Assembly (NCBI GenBank): GCA_030748485.1
Contig: JASMLW010000471.1
Location: 1 to 62,646, forward strand
DNA: 62,646 nt
Source of the DNA: Pirellulaceae bacterium
GTDB taxonomy: Bacteria > Planctomycetota > Planctomycetia > Pirellulales > Pirellulaceae
Reading direction: 5' to 3'
Below, piece after piece: positions 50,833 to 62,083 of this stretch (its first letter is position 1; each line of letters begins with the position of its first letter). Position numbers and translations under genes: made by a program. The notes beneath the pieces are model-generated. The model was not told where the DNA came from. It saw only the letters and a program-made list of their open reading frames with translations, and made no database searches.

Positions 50833-53800
50833 ATGGCAAGCATGGCAAGTTGGCCGGCGCGGGCATTGGCTACATTTCTCACCGGGTTCGTCCTGGCGCT
50901 GGCCATCACGACACCCGCTCGAGCCGCCGCGCGCGTCGATTTCAGCCGTGACGTGCTACCCATCTTCGTTCGGCATTGTTTTCGCTGCCACGGTCCCGAC
51001 GCCGACCAGCGCGAAGCCGGTTTGCGGCTGGATCAACCGCCCGCTGGACGACTGCAACTGAAGTCGGGTCGAGTTGCGATCGCGCCGGGAGATCCGCTCG
51101 GCAGCGCGCTTCTGCAACGAGTTCGAGCGAACGACGACGAACGCATGCCCCCGGCGGATCACGGAGCGCGGTTGGCCAAGCGAGACGTCGACGTGCTGAC
51201 TCGTTGGATCGCGGAGGGAGCCCCCTGGGGGCTGCACTGGGCGTTCATTCAGCCGCGACGACCGCCGCTTCCTCAAGTTGAGCGAACGGCGTGGCCGCGG
51301 GGAGCCGTCGATCACTTCACATTGCGGGGCATGGAGTCGCGAGGACTTGCGCCGAACGCGGAGGCCGATCGGAGCCAACTGATTCGCCGCGCCAGTTTCA
51401 CTCTGACCGGTCTGCCGCCGACACCCGCCGAGTCCGCGTTGTTTCTGCGCGATCGATCACCCGACGCCTTCGAACGCGCCGTGGAGAGGTTGTTGAGTTC
51501 GCCGCGATACGCGGAGCGCGTGACGCTGCATTGGCTCGACTTGGCTCGATATGCCGACACGCACGGCTATCACACGGACAGCCATCGCGATATGTGGCGT
51601 TGGCGCGACGAGGTGTTGCGAGCTTTCTCAGGCAACATGCCGTTCGACCAGTTCACCATCGAGCAGCTGGCGGGAGATCTGTTGCCAGGCGCGAACTTGA
51701 GACAAAAGATTCTCAGCGGATTCAACCGCAACACGATGATCAATTTCGAGAACGGTGCGCTCGCCGAGGAGTACCTCAACGAGTACATCATCGATCGCGT
51801 CAACACGACGGCGACGGTGTGGTTGGGACAGACGATGCGTTGCTGTCGCTGTCACGACCACAAACACGATCCGTTGACGCAGCGAGATTTCTATCAACTC
51901 TACGCGTTCTTCAACAACGTGGACGAATTGGGATTGGATGGCGAGCGGGGAAACGCCAAGCCGGTCATCCGCGCACCAACGTCGTCGCAGTTGCGAGAGG
52001 TTGCGGAACTGGATGAACAGGCGTTGCAACTTCAGCAGGGATTGGATGCGCGTCGGCGGATGGCCGTTCGCGCGCTGCCGGCATGGGAGAAGGAGTTGAA
52101 TGACGAGCGGATCAAGCCGCCGCTCGACGCGTACATTCACTGCCTGTTGGACGAAACCGATGGAGACACGGCAGCCAATGAATCGTCACAGGACAGACTC
52201 GTACGCCAAGCGGTTGTTCGCGGGCGACCTTACTGGTTGCCTCAGGGAAAGCTGGGCGGCGCGCTGCTGTGCGGGGGCGACACCTACCTCGAGTTTGCTC
52301 GCGCCGTCGAGTTTCACAGCGGCGCGGCTCAGTCGGTTGGCGCCTGGGTCATGGTGACCAAGGCGGACGAGGCCGTGCTGTTCTCGCAGCGCCAAGGCGA
52401 ACGCGGCTGGGAGCTGAGAATTCGTGACGGCGCGCTTGCGCTGTCCGTCCACGGCCCTGATGAGGACGAGAGGTTAGTCGCGCAGACTGATCGCGTCGTC
52501 AAAGACTATTCGTGGCGCCATGTCATGGTCACCTATGACGGATCCAACCGCAGCGGCGGCGTCAAGTTCTTTGTCAACGGCGAACTGCAGCGTTCGAAAT
52601 CGTCGGCCGATTCGCTGGCCGGCGAGTGCTCGGTCGACGGGCCGCTGTTTGTCGCCGGCGCTCCCGAGCAGCCGTCGTTTCGCGGCATGATCGATGAAGT
52701 TCGTTACTATCGCCGCCAACTGACCTCCGCTGAGGTGAAGATGTTGGCTGGTGGAAACCCAGTTCGCGAATTGTTGGCCATCGCGCCCGCGGATCGCGAC
52801 GCCGAACAGCGAACTCGGATTCTCGACTTCTTTTTGCAGCAGCGTGACGCGGAGCACAATCGACTGGCGACCGCCTTGCGAGCGAATCAGCGGCGCCGCG
52901 AAACGGTCGAACGATCGATGCCGACGACGATGATCATGCGGGAGCGAGATACTCGGCGAACGGCTTTTGTGTTGCGGCGGGGAGATTACAGGTTTCGCGG
53001 CGAGCCGGTCACGGCGGACACGCCAGCCGCGCTGGGCCGTCTGCCGGCAACCGCTCCTGCCAACCGGCTCGGATTGGCGCGTTGGCTCGTGGCGAGAAAC
53101 AACCCTCTGACTGCCCGCGTTGTCGTCAATCGGTTTTGGCAGCTGGTCTTTGGGTTCGGCCTGGTTCGCACTCCCGACGATTTTGGAGTTCGCGGGGCGC
53201 CGCCCACGCACCCTGAGTTGCTGGATTGGCTCGCCGTTGAGTTTGTCGATAGCGGTTGGGATGTGAAGCATCTGCTCAGGCTGATCGTGACGTCTTCGAC
53301 GTATCGGCAAGCGAGCTACGCATCGCCCGCCGCGCTGGACGCCGATCCCCAAAACCGTTGGTTGGCCCGCGGACCCCGCGTGCGATTGGACGCCGAGGCG
53401 ATTCGCGACAACGCATTGTCGATCGCCGGCCTGTTGGACGAGCGGGTCGGCGGACGCGGCGTGTTCCCCTACCAACCCGAGGGGTTGTGGCGCGAGATCT
53501 CCTACAACCCGAACGACTTCACGGCACAGGTCTACACACCTAGCCGAGGTCGCGACTTGTACCGTCGCAGCATCTATACGTTTTGGAAGCGCAGCGCGCC
53601 GCCTCCCGCGTTGGCGGCGTTTGACGCTCCGACTCGCGAGGTTTGCATAGCCAAACGATCCGTCACACACACGCCACTGCAGGTTCTCGTGCTGATGAAC
53701 GACCCGACGTTTGTCGAAGCATCGCGAGTTCTCGCGGAACGTGTCATACGAGACACGCGTCCCGTCTTCGCAGATCGGATCAACCGACTGATGCAGCTCG

Positions 53801-54018
53801 TGCTGAGCCGATCGGCCACGCGCAGCGAGTTCGAGATTCTAGCCGAATTGCATCGCCAGGCGTTGGTCGAGTTTCGCGACTCGCCCGCGGACGCCGCCAA
53901 GTTGGTCGGTGTCGGTGCGAGCAAACGCGACGTCCGCCTGGACGTCTCGGACTTGGCTGCCTGGACCATCGTTGCCTCGACCGTTTTCAACTTGAATGAG
54001 ACGACCACGCCGTACTAG
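50833..54018 (+). CDS. Cytochrome (PSCyt1), DUF1549, LamG-like and DUF1553 protein
   Basis: 1061 residues with a signal peptide ([23 protein letters not shown]). Parts in order: cytochrome-like segment with [19 protein letters not shown] at about 48-70 (CxxCH); DUF1549 at about 170-370 with [29 protein letters not shown], a second CxxCH; a concanavalin/LamG-like domain at about 470-635 ([60 protein letters not shown]); DUF1553 at about 740-1000 ([49 protein letters not shown]). Paired with the DUF1501 gene that starts 15 bp downstream. The LamG part suggests carbohydrate binding; a function is not proven. Confidence 0.94.
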   Translation: MASMASWPARALATFLTGFVLALAITTPARAAARVDFSRDVLPIFVRHCFRCHGPDADQREAGLRLDQPPAGRLQLKSGRVAIAPGDPLGSALLQRVRANDDERMPPADHGARLAKRDVDVLTRWIAEGAPWGLHWAFIQPRRPPLPQVERTAWPRGAVDHFTLRGMESRGLAPNAEADRSQLIRRASFTLTGLPPTPAESALFLRDRSPDAFERAVERLLSSPRYAERVTLHWLDLARYADTHGYHTDSHRDMWRWRDEVLRAFSGNMPFDQFTIEQLAGDLLPGANLRQKILSGFNRNTMINFENGALAEEYLNEYIIDRVNTTATVWLGQTMRCCRCHDHKHDPLTQRDFYQLYAFFNNVDELGLDGERGNAKPVIRAPTSSQLREVAELDEQALQLQQGLDARRRMAVRALPAWEKELNDERIKPPLDAYIHCLLDETDGDTAANESSQDRLVRQAVVRGRPYWLPQGKLGGALLCGGDTYLEFARAVEFHSGAAQSVGAWVMVTKADEAVLFSQRQGERGWELRIRDGALALSVHGPDEDERLVAQTDRVVKDYSWRHVMVTYDGSNRSGGVKFFVNGELQRSKSSADSLAGECSVDGPLFVAGAPEQPSFRGMIDEVRYYRRQLTSAEVKMLAGGNPVRELLAIAPADRDAEQRTRILDFFLQQRDAEHNRLATALRANQRRRETVERSMPTTMIMRERDTRRTAFVLRRGDYRFRGEPVTADTPAALGRLPATAPANRLGLARWLVARNNPLTARVVVNRFWQLVFGFGLVRTPDDFGVRGAPPTHPELLDWLAVEFVDSGWDVKHLLRLIVTSSTYRQASYASPAALDADPQNRWLARGPRVRLDAEAIRDNALSIAGLLDERVGGRGVFPYQPEGLWREISYNPNDFTAQVYTPSRGRDLYRRSIYTFWKRSAPPPALAAFDAPTREVCIAKRSVTHTPLQVLVLMNDPTFVEASRVLAERVIRDTRPVFADRINRLMQLVLSRSATRSEFEILAELHRQALVEFRDSPADAAKLVGVGASKRDVRLDVSDLAAWTIVASTVFNLNETTTPY

Positions 54019-54033
54019 GGGTAGGGACCTGAG

Positions 54034-55458
54034 ATGTCGATGGACTTTTCGCCAATGTCGCATGAGCTCGCCCGGAGGACATTTCTGCGGGGTGGAGTTT
54101 CGTTGGGCGCGGCCGCGCTGACGACGCTGCTCCGCGCTGAGGACGAGCCTCAGACGGCAGGTCTGCATTTCCCCGCCAAGGCGAAGCGGGTGATCTTCCT
54201 GCATCAATCGGGAGCCCCGTCGCAACTCGACTTATTCGACCCCAAACCTGAACTGACGAGAAGACGCGGCGAAGAGTTGCCCCCCTCGATTCGCAAAGGT
54301 CAACGCCTCACTAGCATGACGTCGGACCAAGCGACGCTGCCACTGACGCCTTCGCTGTTTTCGTTTCGCAAACACGGGCGAAGCGGCGCGTCGCTCAGCG
54401 AGTTGCTGCCCCACACGGCGAAGGTCGTCGACGAATTGTGTTTTGTGCGGTCGCTACACACCGAGGCGATCAATCACGATCCGGGCGTGACCTTCATGCA
54501 AACCGGCAGCGAGCAACCGGGACGGCCAAGTTTGGGCGCGTGGCTCAGCTACGGGCTTGGCAGCGAGAATGAAGACTTGCCCGCATTCATGGTCTTTGTC
54601 TCCGGCGGAAGCCCCGGAGATCAACCGTTATTCAAGCGATTGTGGGGCACCGCGTTTCTCCCCGGTGAGCACGCGGGTGTGAAGATGCGGCCCGGCCGCG
54701 AACCGGTGCTGTACCTGGCAAACCCGCCCGGCGTTTCCCGCAAGCTGAGGAGCCAATCGATCGACGCGCTCGCCCGACTGGAACGGGCGAACCCGCGGGC
54801 CGCCGCGGATCCGCGGATCGCGGCGCGGATCAAGCAATACGAAATGGCGTTTCGCATGCAGAGTTCGTTGCCTGACGTCGTCGATCTGAACGGTGAACCG
54901 GCGCACGTGGTTGAGTCCTACGGAAAGGACGCTCAGGTCCCAGGCAGTTACGCGCGGAACTGCCTGCTCGCTCGCCGACTTGTCGAGCGGGGCGTTCGAT
55001 TCGTGCAACTGTATCACCGCGGTTGGGATCACCATCTGCATCTGCCGGGCCGCATTCGCAGAAAGTGCGAGGAGACCGACCAACCTTCCGCTGCCCTGAT
55101 CGCCGACCTCAAACGACTCGGTATGCTCGACGATACGCTCGTCGTGTGGGCTGGAGAATTTGGCCGCACATCGTACTGCCAGGGCGACTTGACGGCGGAT
55201 GACTACGGTCGCGACCACCATCCCCGTTGCTTCACTGTGTGGCTCGCCGGCGGCGGCGTCCGAGCGGGACATACTCACGGAGCCACCGATGAGTTCTCAT
55301 ACAACGTGATTGGGGATGGCGTCCATATTCACGATTTGCAGGCCACCATGCTGCATTGTTTGGGCATCGACCACGAACGGTTGACGTATCGCAGCCAAGG
55401 CCGCGACTTCCGATTGACTGACATCGCCGGTCGCGTCGTCAACGAGATTCTCGCCTAG
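54034..55458 (+). CDS. DUF1501 protein paired with a cytochrome/DUF1549/DUF1553 gene
   Basis: 474 residues. Tat-like leader ARRTFLRGGVSLGAAALTTLL. Blocks: [132 protein letters not shown], and the end [20 protein letters not shown]. This subgroup differs from the three DUF1501 proteins encoded at 22378-31065 in the region before LARRL and in its longer end. The 15-bp gap to the upstream gene indicates one operon. Its stop codon shares four bases with the convergent kinase gene. Confidence 0.95.
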   Translation: MSMDFSPMSHELARRTFLRGGVSLGAAALTTLLRAEDEPQTAGLHFPAKAKRVIFLHQSGAPSQLDLFDPKPELTRRRGEELPPSIRKGQRLTSMTSDQATLPLTPSLFSFRKHGRSGASLSELLPHTAKVVDELCFVRSLHTEAINHDPGVTFMQTGSEQPGRPSLGAWLSYGLGSENEDLPAFMVFVSGGSPGDQPLFKRLWGTAFLPGEHAGVKMRPGREPVLYLANPPGVSRKLRSQSIDALARLERANPRAAADPRIAARIKQYEMAFRMQSSLPDVVDLNGEPAHVVESYGKDAQVPGSYARNCLLARRLVERGVRFVQLYHRGWDHHLHLPGRIRRKCEETDQPSAALIADLKRLGMLDDTLVVWAGEFGRTSYCQGDLTADDYGRDHHPRCFTVWLAGGGVRAGHTHGATDEFSYNVIGDGVHIHDLQATMLHCLGIDHERLTYRSQGRDFRLTDIAGRVVNEILA

Positions 55459-57305
55459 GTCGTTACTTCGCAGTTCAACTTTTCGCGAAGCCGCGACACT
55501 CCATCCGCCGTCACCTTCGTGTTTGCAAGCGAGATCTTCTTCAACGCTGGATGCCGGCAGAGAATGTCCAATCCGGAGTCGGTGACGGCCGTGTCGGAAA
55601 GGCTGAGTTGCTTGAGGTTGGTGAGCGGTAGGAGGTAAGCCAATCCCGTGTCGGTTATCGCGGACTGTCCGACGCTGATTTGCTCCAGACTGCGAATGAC
55701 ACGAAGGTGTTTGAGTCCTTGATTCGTAATGCTCACGCCGTGCAAGTAGATGCGCCGCAAACACGGTAGATTCCGAAACCGAGTCAAGTCCTCGTCGGCG
55801 ACGAAACGATTGTAGTCGAGCACGATGCCCTCCAGCACGATTTGCTCCGCCGGCATCTCGTCGAGGCCTCGCACTCGGCGATGTTCATCACCCAACGCGA
55901 CGATCACCGAGCCGCCGATCTCCAGAACCCAAAGCGCCGCTTCGTTGTCGGACGCGGCGATCGGCGGCGTTCGCTTGACGCGCCTGGTGAGCGCGTCCGA
56001 GTCCGGTCCCAGCGAATCCACCGGGGCACGTTGTTGTGTGTCCTGTCGGACGACCGTCCCCGAAGATGACTCCTCATCGTCGGCGGATAGATCGTCCGCC
56101 AAGTCGTCATCGACTCTTAAGTCGTCACCATCTCCGGGAATTCCGCCGTCACTTGAGTCCTTCGTTTTGACCGCGGCCGCCTGATTTTCGGTGAACGCCA
56201 GCGTGTTCGAATCGCCGGAGACAATGGTTCGATCCTTCTGCTTCGCCGCCGGTGCGACTTCCGGTGGGGCGGAGTTGGGCACTTCGCCGACTGCATTCAA
56301 CGCGGCGATGACGTCCGCCGCGGTCTGCGGCCGTCCGTCCGGGTCTTTCGCCAGCATCTGCATGAAGACGGTGTCGAGTGGACCGGGCACGTCATCGCGG
56401 AGATCGCGCAACGAGGGAATTGGGTCGTTGTGGTGAGCCAAGACCAGCGCGACCATGCTCTCGCCCTCGTAGGGCGTGCGACCGGTCAACAAGAAATGAA
56501 GCGTGCACCCGAGCGAGTAGATGTCGGAGCGGGCGTCCGCTTCATGCGTGTCCTCCGCTTGTTCCGGCGAGACGTACTCGGCCGTGCCCAGCATTTGACC
56601 AGGCAGCGTCAGGCGACCGCTTTCCTCGGAGACGGAATCGCCATCGCTCGTGAACCGCGCCAAGCCGAGATCCAGCAGTTTCACAACGTCCCCACTGTCG
56701 ACCAAGATGTTTGACGGCTTGATGTCCCGGTGGACGATCCCCTGATCGTGGGCGTGCCTCAATCCCTCCGCGGCTTGCCGCACATAGTCGACTGCTTTCG
56801 CCACGGTGATTGGTCCGCCCTCCGCGACGAGGGTTGTAAAGTCCGTTCCCTCCACGTATTGCATCACCAGGTAGTGGAGCCCATTGAACTCACCCGCGTC
56901 GTGAGCCGCCACGATGTTGGGGTGGTTCAGTTTCGCTGCCGCCCGCACCTCGCGCTGAAACCGCAGCACGGCGTCCCGGCTGTCGAACGAGTCGTGCGGC
57001 AGCACTTTGAGCGCGACTTCTCGATTCATCGGCCGATGGAGAGCTCGATAGACCTTGCCCATTCCGCCCGAGCCAATCAAGTCGATGATGTTGTAATCGC
57101 CGACAACCAACTCGGACTCTTTGTCCTGATAGACCTTCCGCGCCTGGTACTCCGTTAAACGGTTGCCGCGCACCAGTGCATTAGCCAGTTGTGACGGGCT
57201 GTCGAGGGGGCGGTCCAGGGATTGCCGGAACGCGTCCACCTCCTCAGGCGTCATGAGCAGGAATCTGCTGAGTCGCTCAGCGAATTCCGCAAGCGAGACG
57301 GGCAT
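55455..57305 (-). CDS. Serine/threonine protein kinase with leucine-rich repeats
   Basis: 616 residues, no membrane segment. N-terminal helical part (1-65; FLLMTPEEVDAFRQSL, LANALVRGNRLTEYQARKVY), a common planctomycete lead-in. Kinase domain at about 70-340: GSGGMGKVY, VALK Lys100, HRDIKPSN with Asp194, DLG at Asp212, AEYVSPEQ and DIYSLGCTLHFLLTG, all catalytic residues present. An acidic linker (DDLRVDDDLADDLSADDEESS) precedes at least five leucine-rich repeats at about 470-610 (LPCLRRIYLHGVSITNQGL, LTNLKQLSLSDTAVTDSGL, HPALKKISLANTKVTADGV). Cytoplasmic kinase with LRR substrate-binding module. It reads against the first DUF1501 operon. Confidence 0.94.
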   Translation of the reverse strand: MPVSLAEFAERLSRFLLMTPEEVDAFRQSLDRPLDSPSQLANALVRGNRLTEYQARKVYQDKESELVVGDYNIIDLIGSGGMGKVYRALHRPMNREVALKVLPHDSFDSRDAVLRFQREVRAAAKLNHPNIVAAHDAGEFNGLHYLVMQYVEGTDFTTLVAEGGPITVAKAVDYVRQAAEGLRHAHDQGIVHRDIKPSNILVDSGDVVKLLDLGLARFTSDGDSVSEESGRLTLPGQMLGTAEYVSPEQAEDTHEADARSDIYSLGCTLHFLLTGRTPYEGESMVALVLAHHNDPIPSLRDLRDDVPGPLDTVFMQMLAKDPDGRPQTAADVIAALNAVGEVPNSAPPEVAPAAKQKDRTIVSGDSNTLAFTENQAAAVKTKDSSDGGIPGDGDDLRVDDDLADDLSADDEESSSGTVVRQDTQQRAPVDSLGPDSDALTRRVKRTPPIAASDNEAALWVLEIGGSVIVALGDEHRRVRGLDEMPAEQIVLEGIVLDYNRFVADEDLTRFRNLPCLRRIYLHGVSITNQGLKHLRVIRSLEQISVGQSAITDTGLAYLLPLTNLKQLSLSDTAVTDSGLDILCRHPALKKISLANTKVTADGVSRLREKLNCEVTT

Positions 57306-57563
57306 GGGGGGTAGGCCTTTTCAAACTCGGTCCAACGATCGATTCTAATCCCCCAAAAAGATGGGAGTCAAATGGAGTGGCCTGGCCGGCCCGCGTTTTG
57401 GCGGGTCGCCGCACCCGGTTGTGAAAGCCGGACGAATTCCCCGCATCGTTCGCCGGTAAGTGGTTGGCCTATGGTGATTTGCACGATTCGCTTGAATCGC
57501 TTGGCGTGGCAATCGAAGATGGCGTGTGGTTAAATGGAACTTTCCTCCCACCGAGACACCGGC

Positions 57564-60500
57564 ATGCGCTCCCGCCTCCTCCTTGCCATCTCCAGCCTCT
57601 TCTTCTTCGCGCCCGCCACCCTGATGGCGGCCCCAAAGATCGATTTCAAGAAGCAGATCTGGCCTCTGCTGCAGGCCAAATGCGTCGAGTGCCACGGACC
57701 GGAAACCCAAGAAGGGCAATTGCGGCTGGACGCTCGCGTCAGCGTGTTTCGGGGCGGCGTTTCGGGCAGGCTTTTCACTCCGGGCGAGGGCGAGCAAAGC
57801 CTATTGATGGAGCGGATTCTGGGCGACGGCGACATGGATCGCATGCCGGCGGACGATGATCCGCTTTCCGACGAGCAGGTCGATTTGATTCGCGCGTGGA
57901 TCACACAAGGTGCGCAGTGGCCGCCGGAATTGGGAGTGAAACTCGAGCTGAAGACACACTGGGCGTATGCGCCGCCTCGGCGGGCCGAACTTCCCCAAGT
58001 CGATTCACCATGGCCGCGAACGCCGATCGACTACTACGTCTACGAAAAGATGACGGTGGCGGGGATGAAACCGTCGCCCCGCGCGGAGCCCGCGCGGCTC
58101 ATCCGACGCGTGTATCTAGACCTGATTGGACTTCCCCCGACCGTGGAAGAGGTCTTGGCTTTTGAGCAAGACTCAAGCGACGCCGCGTTCGAGCGCATCG
58201 TCGACCGGCTGCTGAAGTCGCCGCATTACGGCGAACGCTGGGCGCGACCGTGGCTCGACTTGGCGCGCTACGCCGACAGCAACGGATATCAAGCTGATCA
58301 ATACCGCAACGTTTGGCCGTTCCGCGACTGGGTCATTCAGGCCATGAATGACGACATGCCGTTCGACCAATTCACGGTTGAACAATTGGCCGGCGACTTG
58401 CTGCCCGATGCAACTCTGCAGCAGAAAATCGCCACCGGGTTTAACCGCCTCACCACGTGCAACGTCGAAGCTGGAGTCGATCCGGAGGACAACCGAATTG
58501 AGCAAGTGATCGATCGCGTAAACACGACGGGGACGGTCTGGCTGGGCACGACGTTGGAGTGCGCTCGGTGCCACAACCATAAATACGATCCCTTTTCGCA
58601 GCGCGAGTACTACGGCCTGTTTGCCTTCTTCAACAACACTCCACTCGAAGTTCAGGGCAACGGTGTCACGTACAACTTCTACGGGCCGAAGATGCCGCTC
58701 CCGCTTGAACCCGACAAGCAAGCGCAGCTCGATAAGCTAAAGTCGCAACGCGCGACGATTCAGCGGGAGTGGGATGCGGTACTGGCGAGCGCCAAGGCGC
58801 GGCTGCCGGCGTGGGAACAGCGGGTCAAAGATCAAGCTGGAAAGCAGGGCGAGTGGACCGTCCTGGAGCCGACGGAGTTCACTTCCGCCGGCGGAGCCGC
58901 GCACAAGATTCTCGACGATCAATCAATCCTGGTGAGCGGCGACAAACCCCTGCTGGATGTTTACACCGTCCGCGGCCGTTTGGAGCTGTCCGCCGTCAAT
59001 GCGGTGCGGCTGGAGACGTTGACCGACAAATCGCTGCCCGGCAACGGTCCCGGTCGGCACACGGCGGAGAGTCCCAATTTTGTTCTCCAGGAAGTGACGG
59101 CGAAGGTTGTCAATGGCTCGGGCGAGACGCCGCTGGTCTTTAGTGGAGCGTCGGCCGACTTCTCCCAACGCGGGTGGGACGTGAAGGGCGTCATCGATGG
59201 CGATCCCAAGACCGGCTGGGGGATCAACCCGCAATTCGGCAAACCGCACGAGGCGATCTTGGTTCTGGGACAACCGGTCGATTTTGGTGCTCAAAGCGAA
59301 TTGGTCGTGCGACTTGTTCAGAACCATGGAGCTGGGAGAACGATCGGTCGACTTCGACTGGCCGTCCATACGGGGCGACTCGAGAGCGGCGGACCGCCCA
59401 AGGCGATCGCGACCATTCTCGACAAGCCGGCTGCGAAGCGTTCGGCGGAAGACAAGCAATCGTTGCTGGAACACTTGGCGTCGCAGGATGGGGACGCGGT
59501 CGCGATCAAGGGCCGGTTAAAGAAGATTGACGCCAGTATCGCGGCGATCCAACCTGACACGACGCTGGTGATGGTCGAAATGGACGAGCCGCGGACAACG
59601 AATCTGATGAAGCGAGGCAATTTCAAAGACCTGGGCAGTCGGATCAGAGCCTCGACACCCGCCGCGCTTCACCATTCTCCACAAGGGGGAACGGACCGGC
59701 TGGCGTTTGCTCGATGGTTGGTGCGGCCGGAGAATCCCTTGGTCGGACGTGTAACCGTGAATCGCTGGTGGGCGGAGTTTTTTGGCTCCGGCTTGGTCGC
59801 GACGCTCGAAGATCTGGGGTCGCGCGGCGATCCGCCCACGCATCCTCGCGCGCTCGACTGGTTGACGGCGGAGTTCGTCGAGACCGGTTGGTCGATGAAG
59901 CGAATTCACAAGACGATCGTGATGTCCGCCACCTACCAGCAATCGGCGCAATCATCCGAGTCCGCGCTGCGGAAGGATCCGTACAATCGACTCTACGCCC
60001 GCGGACCGCGCCACCGGCTCTCCGCTGAAATGATCCGCGACAACGCTCTGCGGATCTGTGGGCTGTTGAGTGAGAAGATGGGCGGGCCCCCGGTCTTTCC
60101 GCCGCAACCACCGAACGTCTGGCGGCACGTCGGCCGCAACGCTCCAAAGTACATCACGTCGCAGGGGTCCGATCGATTCCGTCGCGGGATCTATGTTTTC
60201 TGGCGCCGCAGCGCGCCGTACGCCGCCTTCGTTAACTTCGACGCGCCCGATCGCTCGTCGTGTGTTGTCGCTCGCCCGCGAACCAACACTCCGCTGCAAG
60301 CGCTGACGTTGATGAACGACCCGGCTTACCTGGAGATGGCGCTCGCACTGGCTCGACGCATCATCGCCGATCGGCCGGAGGCGAAGTTCGACGAACGAGT
60401 CGAGTACGCATTTCGGCGATGCGTCGCGCGAGCTCCACGAGACGTCGAGACGCAGCGGCTGCGCGAGTTCTACACGCGGGAAATCGAATTGCTGCGATCT

Positions 60501-60632
60501 TCACCCGAGCGAGTCAAGTTGCTGCTCGACAAAGCGACTCCCGCCGACGCCGACGAGGCGCGAGAGTTGGCTGTTTGGTACTTGATGAGCAACATCTTGC
60601 TGAATCTCGATGAAGTTATCACAAAGGGGTGA
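57564..60632 (+). CDS. Cytochrome (PSCyt1), DUF1549, discoidin-like and DUF1553 protein
   Basis: 1022 residues with a signal peptide (LLLAISSLFFFAPATLMAA). Parts: cytochrome-like CVECHGPETQEGQLRLDARV at about 40-60; DUF1549 at about 175-390 with TLECARCHNHKYDPFSQREYYGLFAFFNN; a jelly-roll region of discoidin character at about 520-610 (VIDGDPKTGWGINPQFGKPHEAILVLG); DUF1553 at about 705-1010 (FARWLVRPENPLVGRVTVNRWW, GSRGDPPTHPRALDWLTAEF). The middle domain replaces the LamG-like one of the paralogue at 50833. A palindrome CGATTC-GCTT-GAATCG stands at 57484-57499, 65 bp before the start. The DUF1501 gene begins three bases after its stop. Confidence 0.94.
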   Translation: MRSRLLLAISSLFFFAPATLMAAPKIDFKKQIWPLLQAKCVECHGPETQEGQLRLDARVSVFRGGVSGRLFTPGEGEQSLLMERILGDGDMDRMPADDDPLSDEQVDLIRAWITQGAQWPPELGVKLELKTHWAYAPPRRAELPQVDSPWPRTPIDYYVYEKMTVAGMKPSPRAEPARLIRRVYLDLIGLPPTVEEVLAFEQDSSDAAFERIVDRLLKSPHYGERWARPWLDLARYADSNGYQADQYRNVWPFRDWVIQAMNDDMPFDQFTVEQLAGDLLPDATLQQKIATGFNRLTTCNVEAGVDPEDNRIEQVIDRVNTTGTVWLGTTLECARCHNHKYDPFSQREYYGLFAFFNNTPLEVQGNGVTYNFYGPKMPLPLEPDKQAQLDKLKSQRATIQREWDAVLASAKARLPAWEQRVKDQAGKQGEWTVLEPTEFTSAGGAAHKILDDQSILVSGDKPLLDVYTVRGRLELSAVNAVRLETLTDKSLPGNGPGRHTAESPNFVLQEVTAKVVNGSGETPLVFSGASADFSQRGWDVKGVIDGDPKTGWGINPQFGKPHEAILVLGQPVDFGAQSELVVRLVQNHGAGRTIGRLRLAVHTGRLESGGPPKAIATILDKPAAKRSAEDKQSLLEHLASQDGDAVAIKGRLKKIDASIAAIQPDTTLVMVEMDEPRTTNLMKRGNFKDLGSRIRASTPAALHHSPQGGTDRLAFARWLVRPENPLVGRVTVNRWWAEFFGSGLVATLEDLGSRGDPPTHPRALDWLTAEFVETGWSMKRIHKTIVMSATYQQSAQSSESALRKDPYNRLYARGPRHRLSAEMIRDNALRICGLLSEKMGGPPVFPPQPPNVWRHVGRNAPKYITSQGSDRFRRGIYVFWRRSAPYAAFVNFDAPDRSSCVVARPRTNTPLQALTLMNDPAYLEMALALARRIIADRPEAKFDERVEYAFRRCVARAPRDVETQRLREFYTREIELLRSSPERVKLLLDKATPADADEARELAVWYLMSNILLNLDEVITKG

Positions 60633-60635
60633 GCG

Positions 60636-62069
60636 GTGGATTTCAACGCAGTTTGTCGACAACTGACTCGCCGCGAGCTCTTCCAGCGCACAGGGACTGG
60701 GATTGGCGCGGCCGCGCTGGGATGCCTGCTGGCGGAGGATGGTTTGTCCGCGCCGCCGGAGTCTTTGCAGAGTCCGTTCGCCCCGCGGCCGACTCACTTT
60801 GCTCCCCGCGCAAAGAACGTCATCCATCTGCACATGGTCGGCGCGCCGTCGCACCTGGATCTCTTCGAATTCAAACCGGAACTACAACGACACGACGGTG
60901 AACTCTGCCCAAAGCAGTTTCTGGAAGGGCAGCGGTTTGCGTTCTTGCGAGGTCACCCGCGACTGCTGGGGACGCGGTACAAGTTCCACAAGGGCGGTGA
61001 GTCGGGCTTGCAGTTGTCGGAGCTGCTTCCTGAGCTGGGGAAGCTCTCGGACGATTTGGCGGTGATCAAGACGCTGCACACGGACGAATTCAATCACGGG
61101 CCGGCTCAGCTGTTTCTCCACACGGGCTTCAGCCAGTTTGGCCGGCCGAGCATGGGCGCGTGGGTCAGCTACGGGTTGGGCACGCCCAACGCCAACCTCC
61201 CGGCGTACGTCGTCATGATCACAGGTTCCGTCGCCGGCGCCGGCAACTCGCTGTGGGGACCGGGGTTTCTGCCCAGCGTGCACCAGGGAATCGAGTTTCG
61301 CAGCACGGGCGATCCGGTGCTGTTCCTCTCGAATCCGCAAGGCGTCGACCGCGACGCGCGGCGACGAATACTCGACAGTATCCAGTTTCTCAATGAGAGC
61401 CAACTGGATGTCGTTCGCGATCCGGAGATCAAGACGAGGATTGAACAATACGAACTCGCCTTTCGCATGCAATCGTCCGTGCCGGATCTGATGGACCTGT
61501 CCGACGAACCGCAACACGTCTTGGACGCTTACGGTGCGAAACCCGGGCAGGCGTCGTTCGCCAACCACTGTCTTCTCGCGCGTCGACTCGTTGAACGAGG
61601 AGTCAGGTTTGTGCAGCTCTTCGATCAAGGCTGGGATCACCACAGCGGTGTATTCAAGAGTCTTCCGAACAAGTGCAAGCAGATCGACAAGCCGATGGCC
61701 GCGCTCATTGGCGATCTGAAACAACGGGGGCTGTTGGACGAGACGCTTGTCGTGTGGGGCGGCGAGTTCGGCCGTACGCCGATGTTGCAGGGCAGCGATG
61801 CGAAGAAGGGCAACCCCGGCCGCGACCATCACAAGGACGCCTTCTGTTCACTGCTCGCAGGCGGCGGAGTGCGGGGCGGGACAACGGTCGGGCGGACGGA
61901 TGAGTTGGGCTATTTTCCGGTTGAGGATTCGGTGAGCATACACGACTTCCACGCGACTCTGCTCCACCTGCTCGGGATCGACCACAAACGGCTCACGCAT
62001 CGATTCCAAGGGCGCGAGTTTCGGCTGACCGATATCGCCGGAGAGATCGTGCGAAAACTGCTCGCCTGA
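60636..62069 (+). CDS. DUF1501 protein, second pair
   Basis: 477 residues. Tat-like leader [23 protein letters not shown]. Blocks: [131 protein letters not shown], and the end [20 protein letters not shown]. Close relative of the DUF1501 protein at 54034; the end sequences match nearly word for word. GTG start three bases after the stop of the DUF1553 gene, so the two are translationally linked. Confidence 0.95.
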   Translation: MDFNAVCRQLTRRELFQRTGTGIGAAALGCLLAEDGLSAPPESLQSPFAPRPTHFAPRAKNVIHLHMVGAPSHLDLFEFKPELQRHDGELCPKQFLEGQRFAFLRGHPRLLGTRYKFHKGGESGLQLSELLPELGKLSDDLAVIKTLHTDEFNHGPAQLFLHTGFSQFGRPSMGAWVSYGLGTPNANLPAYVVMITGSVAGAGNSLWGPGFLPSVHQGIEFRSTGDPVLFLSNPQGVDRDARRRILDSIQFLNESQLDVVRDPEIKTRIEQYELAFRMQSSVPDLMDLSDEPQHVLDAYGAKPGQASFANHCLLARRLVERGVRFVQLFDQGWDHHSGVFKSLPNKCKQIDKPMAALIGDLKQRGLLDETLVVWGGEFGRTPMLQGSDAKKGNPGRDHHKDAFCSLLAGGGVRGGTTVGRTDELGYFPVEDSVSIHDFHATLLHLLGIDHKRLTHRFQGREFRLTDIAGEIVRKLLA

Positions 62070-62083
62070 AGTCCGCCTTTTGC

